7,862 nucleotides of DNA, taken from positions 1-7,862 of the forward strand of contig PBQF01000069.1 of the NCBI GenBank assembly GCA_002724975.1, read 5' to 3'. Below are positions 4,708-7,862 of the stretch, piece by piece. The number at the start of each line of letters is the position of its first letter. Positions within the stretch are counted from its first letter, which is position 1. A model generated the notes under the pieces. That model worked only from the letters and a program-made list of their open reading frames with translations. It had not been told where the DNA came from and ran no database searches. This DNA comes from Parcubacteria group bacterium (GTDB lineage: Bacteria; Patescibacteriota; Minisyncoccia; Phycocordibacterales; GCA-002724975). The position numbers were made by a program, and so were the translations under genes.

Positions 4708-5625
4708 TTATTCTTCAAGCAAAACATAAGGGTCTCGTTGTATTGCTCTGTCAAGAATTGAATAAACTGGAGGAGATAAATAGAGATCATATTGCTCTAA
4801 ATCTTTAAGTTGTGATCTTAATTGTGATGGGTTTAATGTGCGATAGCTCAACATCCTATATACGTTCATCAATTTTTCTACGTTTTTTGCTAATTTATTC
4901 CGTGTTTCTCTTCTCTCTCGGTTTCGGAAATACCTTTTAGGAGCTAACAAAATAGTTATTACTACAATAACCGTATAAGCAAGGAGAACCGATAGGGTTG
5001 TTTTTTCATATCCATAATAATAAGAAATAGCAGCAACCATTGGGAGCAATATCCATTGAAGAAAAATTTTAATCGTACCCAAAAGTGCTTTAACTAAGAG
5101 CATTTTTTCAAGTTTACCACCAGTTATTAGATGTGCCAAATCAAACCGACCCTCAAGTGATCCCGATTTTATTCCATCTGAATAATGAGCTAATTCATTA
5201 AAAATAAAACCTCTTAGAATAAACAGATCAATGGTGTTAATCTGCATCCAAGGACTCTTGAGGTATTTTGCTGTTGCAATATCTAACAGCGTAGCATTGA
5301 CAGGACTTACTTCATGCCACTTCTCAGGTGAGTTTAAATCAGATGTAATGTTAGGATAATCCCAAAATTGATCTTTAGGAGCATTTTTCCAATGATGTTT
5401 TAAAGCATCTGCAATTTTTAAAAAAATGAATCCTGCTTCAAGTTGAATTTTACCTAATTGTGATTTATCCATTTTTTTTTCGCTACCATATTCCTCTATT
5501 TTCTTTGCTAAATTCTCATGTATCCGTTTGTATTGGGATTCACCTTCATTAACTATGTCATGATGCCAATCCTCATGATCTAAGTAAGAAAGCCGATCAA
5601 TGGTTTTTGTTTTTTCACTTACCAT
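4708..5625 (-). CDS. Membrane protein with two transmembrane helices, function unknown
   Basis: Starting at the ATG at 5623-5625 the protein has 305 residues; the same frame can be extended to a GTG at 5659-5661 (317 residues). I prefer the ATG because it overlaps the end of the upstream zinc-ribbon frame. The first 180 residues are soluble and polar with several Trp/His (DHEDWHHD, HHWKN, QFWDYP). Two hydrophobic helices follow, at about residues 183-202 and 209-228, with a short turn between (YYYGYEKTT). A strongly basic patch (KRYFRNRERRETR) then points to both ends being cytoplasmic. The last 70 residues are helical (LRSQLKDLEQYDLYLSPP). No catalytic motif is visible and I do not recognise the family. 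Its overlap with the zinc-ribbon frame suggests the two act together, or were once one protein. Confidence 0.75.
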   Translation of the reverse strand: MVSEKTKTIDRLSYLDHEDWHHDIVNEGESQYKRIHENLAKKIEEYGSEKKMDKSQLGKIQLEAGFIFLKIADALKHHWKNAPKDQFWDYPNITSDLNSPEKWHEVSPVNATLLDIATAKYLKSPWMQINTIDLFILRGFIFNELAHYSDGIKSGSLEGRFDLAHLITGGKLEKMLLVKALLGTIKIFLQWILLPMVAAISYYYGYEKTTLSVLLAYTVIVVITILLAPKRYFRNRERRETRNKLAKNVEKLMNVYRMLSYRTLNPSQLRSQLKDLEQYDLYLSPPVYSILDRAIQRDPYVLLEE

Positions 5626-5710
5626 TGGATTTCTTTTCTTTAAACGAATATCCACATTCACATTTAATTAATCTATCTGGATTATGTTGTCCGCGCTCTG
5701 GACATTTCAT
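5615..5710 (-). CDS. Tiny zinc-ribbon reading frame lacking one cysteine, overlapping the membrane-protein gene
   Basis: The 31-residue frame begins MKCPERGQHNPDRLIKCECG and ends YSFKEKKSNGK. It matches the usual N-terminal ribbon MKCPxCGxxNPxxxIxCxCGYxF, which typically caps larger proteins in Gram-negative bacteria. The second cysteine of the first knuckle is Arg6 here (CGC instead of TGC, one transition), leaving Cys3, Cys17 and Cys19, so zinc binding is probably impaired. GGGG lies about seven bases before the ATG. The stop codon lies 8 bases beyond the ATG of the membrane-protein gene (5625), giving an 11-base overlap. The downstream frame is +1 relative to this one, so either translation is coupled, or a frameshift has split one ribbon-membrane protein. 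Confidence 0.6.
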   Translation of the reverse strand: MKCPERGQHNPDRLIKCECGYSFKEKKSNGK

Positions 5711-5926
5711 TTATCTACCCCTTTAACAATCTGATCGCTTGATATGAGTTAGAAAAGTCTCTCTTTTTTAATGCATAGATTGTTGTAACCGCTCTAAATT
5801 TGAATACCTGAAATATACAGATCGCCATTTACACGATTTATGATGAAAGTAATTTTTACGTTTTTTTTCTCCCACTTTGTACATCCTTCCCGCCTTCCTT
5901 GAGTGTTAATAATCAATTTACTGGCA
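5711..5926 (-). other. 216-bp gap with one doubtful small frame
   Basis: It separates the lipoprotein gene from the zinc-ribbon frame. A minus frame at 5768-5884 (38 residues, rich in Lys, Arg and aromatics, with GGGAAGG directly before the ATG) is open but has no recognisable motif. The ribosome site is too close to the start, so I leave it uncalled. No clear terminator or promoter is visible. Confidence 0.4.
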
Positions 5927-6424
5927 TTACTCTTTCCTTTCTCTTAACAATTCTTTATGTAGTTTTTCTGCATTTTCTCTGACTCGCTCAGCTACGGCAG
6001 CTTTATCAATCCTTGCGAGTGAGAATAGTTCGTTCCTGTTGGGATGTTCCCAGTGATCTATAATCACTACGCCAACAAGTGTGTATTCTGTAACAGTTCG
6101 TATGGCGTTTTCTGTCAGGCGTTCAATATTAACTCTTGACTCCTCAGCAATAGACGCTTCGTAATCTTTCATCAATGACAACGTATAGACTTTAAGGTAT
6201 TTGGCTATATCATTTCTTGCTCTGTTGTCCGCAGCTACTCTTCTAAGAGAATAATTATTAAAACCAGAAGCAGAGCCTATTCCATAAAAATACTTTTCAT
6301 CTTCAAAACTGTCATTACCCTTCACAACCCATTCAGGATGGTCAACAGCACTCATTGACATTTTATTTACATTCCCCGCACAGCCGATTAAGCTAAACAG
6401 TAAAACAAAAATTAAATATCTCAT
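5927..6424 (-). CDS. LPP20-family lipoprotein
   Basis: The 165-residue precursor has a short signal peptide with the lipobox LIGC (Cys15), so it should be lipidated and anchored in the envelope, likely in the outer membrane. The mature part matches the LPP20 family (the group that includes the Helicobacter lipoprotein Lpp20 and the flagellar-associated FlgP): HPEWV, FYGIGSASG, then LRRVAADNRARNDIAKYL around residues 60-77, then a helix with LMKDYEAS, a beta stretch (TLVGVVIIDHW) and a charged C-terminal helix. The role is structural or unknown; it is not an enzyme. The ribosome site AGGAGG (TAGGAGGTATTATG) shares its first bases with the TAG stop of the preceding gene. The two start/stop codons are eight bases apart, which indicates a tight two-gene operon. 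Confidence 0.88.
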   Translation of the reverse strand: MRYLIFVLLFSLIGCAGNVNKMSMSAVDHPEWVVKGNDSFEDEKYFYGIGSASGFNNYSLRRVAADNRARNDIAKYLKVYTLSLMKDYEASIAEESRVNIERLTENAIRTVTEYTLVGVVIIDHWEHPNRNELFSLARIDKAAVAERVRENAEKLHKELLRERKE

Positions 6425-6432
6425 AATACCTC

Positions 6433-6993
6433 CTATTCTTCAAATCCGTAGAGCCTGCTCATAATAGCACCAAAGCTCCAATCCTTTTTAGGTTTCTTCG
6501 TTTCATATTTATATTTCTTCGGTTCATAAGCCGTTCGTTTATTTACTTTCTTTTCAAGGTACTCGTTCTTCTCTCTTTCCTCCTCCAAGAGAATCTCCAG
6601 TTTCCTGCTTTTTTTTGTATCTTCTATGGCATCTTCTAATTCTTCCATAGCGTTCTTGACATCCACAGTTATTTTAGCTTTAACAAAATATTTGCGACCA
6701 TCCCACTTCTCATTAAGTACTTTGAACTCTCCAATGCCTGCAGTCACGGTCTTTAACCTTTCAACAATAGCACTATCTTTATCTGTGCCTCTCTGCAAGG
6801 TTTCGCTTCTAATATAAATTCCTATTTCATTAAGAAGTTCTTTAGACATTTGATTTGCTGCTTTGGCTCTTGCATCATTTAATGAGTCATCGTCTGACGC
6901 TGTATAGGTATATTCCCTTACAAAATTTTCTGCATTAACCATTGAGGAACAGATCAGCAATGATAGAAGCAGTACTGTTTTTAATTTCCACAT
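6433..6993 (-). CDS. Secreted LPP20/FlgP-like protein
   Basis: The 186-residue precursor has a basic start (MWKLK), a hydrophobic core and the cleavage site VNA before Glu22. Cys15 is not in a good lipobox, so signal peptidase I export to the periplasm is likely. The mature N-terminal domain (22-112) has the pattern REYTYTASDDDSLNDARAKA, NEIGIYIRSET, a VTAGI turn and a KWDGRKYFVKAKITVD strand. This is a common periplasmic domain of Gram-negative bacteria, related in shape to LPP20. Residues about 115-150 are a Glu/Lys-rich coiled coil (EELEDAIEDTKKS, EEEREKNEYLEKK). The tail is lysine- and tyrosine-rich (KKYKYETKKPKK) and ends GAIMSRLYGFEE. A strong AAGGAGGTG ribosome site precedes the ATG. 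It heads an operon with the LPP20 lipoprotein, so the two probably assemble together. Confidence 0.8.
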   Translation of the reverse strand: MWKLKTVLLLSLLICSSMVNAENFVREYTYTASDDDSLNDARAKAANQMSKELLNEIGIYIRSETLQRGTDKDSAIVERLKTVTAGIGEFKVLNEKWDGRKYFVKAKITVDVKNAMEELEDAIEDTKKSRKLEILLEEEREKNEYLEKKVNKRTAYEPKKYKYETKKPKKDWSFGAIMSRLYGFEE

Positions 6994-7018
6994 AATTCAC
7001 CTCCTTTCTATAACCTTT

Positions 7019-7046
7019 ATTATAATACTTACTTTCTTAACGGCAA
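7019..7046 (-). promoter_or_regulatory. Promoter of the LPP20-like two-gene operon
   Basis: On the minus strand a consensus TATAAT (7019-7024) is preceded by TTGCCG (7041-7046, four of six -35 positions) with a 16-base spacer. The start codon at 6993 is about 25 bases downstream, leaving a short leader that carries the AAGGAGGTG ribosome site. Confidence 0.65.
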
Positions 7047-7110
7047 TCATTATTCGCCTGTTGTTCCTTTGAAACCCAGTCTTCAGCAAACAATTCAGAC
7101 TGCCTTAAAA

Positions 7111-7153
7111 TCCTATCAACTGCCCCTTCGGGGGAGCAAAACAAAAAGGGGTT
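7111..7153 (+). repeat. Dispersed repeat, copy D (hairpin core only)
   Basis: This copy lacks the G-rich lead but keeps CTATCAACTG, a CCCC-TTCG-GGGG hairpin (7123-7134) and an ending AAAAAGGGGTTA that overlaps the stop codon of the neighbouring minus gene at 7152-7154. CCCCTT can also pair with the distal AAGGGG, giving two mutually exclusive stems. It may act as the terminator of that gene, but no T-run follows the stem in the reading direction. Confidence 0.65.
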
Positions 7154-7634
7154 AATTTTCTTTCACCTTACCACCTATAGATGATATGAATGATGCAACT
7201 CTTTTTGTTAAAGTCCTTTCTTCTATTAATATAAAATTGGATGCATATCCTTCAATAATTAATTTTATAAAGAAAGTGCTTCCTTTATTTTTAATATAAA
7301 ATTCATAATCGGAACTAAATAATTTCCAACCAGTTCTTATTTTTACAGAATCATACCAGTAACCCTCTTCAAAAACCACTTCAGTAACTTTACTATGAGG
7401 AATTCTAACTGCTTTATTTCCCATAATAAGAGATTTTTTATTTATTAGAAAGTTATCATCGTTAAATGTAATTTTATCTTTGTGAAACCAGCTTCCGCCA
7501 AATAAATATTTAGCCTCTGTCAATACATATGTACTTCCATTTTTTGAAATATCTTCAGACGAGTCTTTCCCAAATAAGTTTGCAAGTCCCCCAAAAAGGA
7601 ACAAAAATATCAAAATTACCAAAATATCTTTCAT
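7152..7634 (-). CDS. Small membrane-anchored protein of unknown function
   Basis: The 160-residue protein starts with a hydrophobic helix at residues 4-21 (ILVILIFLFLFGGLANLF) with no cleavage motif or lipobox, so it is likely a membrane anchor. The remainder is predominantly beta-rich with alternating aromatics (YVLTEAKYLFGG, VVFEEGYWYDSVKI, YEFYIKNKG, FFIKLII), ending in a helix (LTKRVASFISSIGG). This resembles the layout of small PH-like domain proteins, but I do not recognise a family. The ATG has no good ribosome site; an AAAGGA is about 17 bases away, which is too far. The repeat hairpin just downstream and the separate promoter further on suggest that it is transcribed apart from the LPP20-like operon. 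Confidence 0.7.
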   Translation of the reverse strand: MKDILVILIFLFLFGGLANLFGKDSSEDISKNGSTYVLTEAKYLFGGSWFHKDKITFNDDNFLINKKSLIMGNKAVRIPHSKVTEVVFEEGYWYDSVKIRTGWKLFSSDYEFYIKNKGSTFFIKLIIEGYASNFILIEERTLTKRVASFISSIGGKVKEN

Positions 7635-7702
7635 ATGATGCTTTTTTTGCGTTTCCTTTAATTAAATTTTAATTGACAATAAGATAACTTTAGAAAAACA
7701 TC

Positions 7703-7804
7703 ACTTCCACAACCCTCTTTCCCTTAATCTTGCTTCTCTATTTTTCAATAACCCAAACTTTAATCTGATATTTATTGGCTACTTCCAGACCCTCTTTCCT
7801 TAAT
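7703..7804. repeat. Imperfect 24-26-bp direct repeat at the 3' end of a gene
   Basis: The unit at 7703-7728 and the unit at 7781-7804 share ACTTCCA and ACCCTCTTTCC with TTAAT, differing by two short indels and lying 78 bp apart. The second unit lies inside the minus-strand reading frame at the right edge, where it encodes LRKEGLEV. The first lies just beyond that frame's stop codon. This suggests a duplicated and decayed C-terminal segment. Confidence 0.55.
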
Positions 7805-7862
7805 GCATTGTTATACCTAACACTCAAAAACCTACTTGTCATGAAACAATACTTCCTTGCCA
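7738..7862 (-). CDS. 3' end of an unidentified gene (partial)
   Basis: A minus frame enters from the right edge and stops at TAG (7738-7740). The visible 40 residues include FMTSRFLSVRYNNALRKEGL and EVANKYQIKVWVIEK. The alternating hydrophobic end looks like a genuine C-terminus, and the other two minus frames close within about 30 bases of the edge. An internal ATG exists, but no ribosome site precedes it. The protein family cannot be told from this piece. Confidence 0.45.
   Translation of the reverse strand, partial: ARKYCFMTSRFLSVRYNNALRKEGLEVANKYQIKVWVIEK

Noticed and set aside
4487..4729. Plus-strand frame of 80 codons
   Set aside because: It runs through two dispersed repeat regions; its Gly/Arg-rich part is simply the G-rich repeat.
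5768..5884. Minus frame of 38 codons with a purine-rich upstream stretch
   Set aside because: The ribosome-like GGGAAGG touches the ATG, the composition is not informative and no motif is visible.
6626..6817. Plus-strand frame of 63 codons
   Set aside because: It is antisense to the secreted LPP20-like protein gene.
7111..7153. Ordinary intrinsic terminator
   Set aside because: The CCCC-TTCG-GGGG stem is good, but no T-run follows on either strand, and the sequence belongs to a dispersed repeat family.
7672..7677. Plus-strand TTGACA as a rightward promoter
   Set aside because: No acceptable -10 lies at 16-18 bases, and no plus-strand gene follows.

Overview
The window is AT-rich bacterial DNA with dense short genes, Gram-negative-type lipoprotein and secretion signals, and mostly clear Shine-Dalgarno sites. 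The LPP20-type lipoprotein and a secreted partner argue for a didermic bacterium. I cannot name the taxon. A Nitrospirota- or Desulfobacterota-like host would fit the protein mix, but this is a guess.

Left part (1-3050, all minus strand): a likely mobile-element accessory cassette reads leftward from one TTGACA promoter at 3018-3046. In transcription order it holds a 47-residue zinc-ribbon protein, a short J-domain (DnaJ-like) protein, a short RadC/JAB protein overlapping it by ATGA, a resolvase/invertase-type serine recombinase, and a predicted regulator that runs off the left edge. The last has a winged-helix-like domain followed by a coiled coil. The promoter carries a TTTACT/AGTAAA palindrome that looks like an operator. 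A 26-bp imperfect dyad at the 3' end of the recombinase gene is a candidate site for that enzyme.

Middle (3050-4710): a 377-bp intergenic region separates this cassette from two plus-strand genes. The first encodes an isolated sigma-70 region-4-like protein, apparently read from a leaderless TATAAT promoter. The second encodes a small HELSH zinc-metallopeptidase-like protein. Three copies of a G-rich dispersed repeat flank this pair and a fourth lies at 7111-7153, all in the same orientation.

Right part (4708-7862, all minus strand): envelope-type genes. They are a small membrane-anchored protein of unknown function, a secreted LPP20-like protein with its own TATAAT promoter, an LPP20-family lipoprotein whose ribosome site overlaps the preceding stop codon, a tiny zinc-ribbon reading frame with one cysteine replaced, and a two-helix membrane protein overlapping it in another frame. 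The last 125 bp hold the 3' end of an unidentified minus-strand gene with an adjacent direct repeat.

The best candidates for something undescribed are the orphan sigma-region-4/metallopeptidase pair between repeats, the zinc ribbon/J protein/RadC/recombinase cassette with its operator and putative recombination site, and the overlapping zinc-ribbon/membrane-protein frames.
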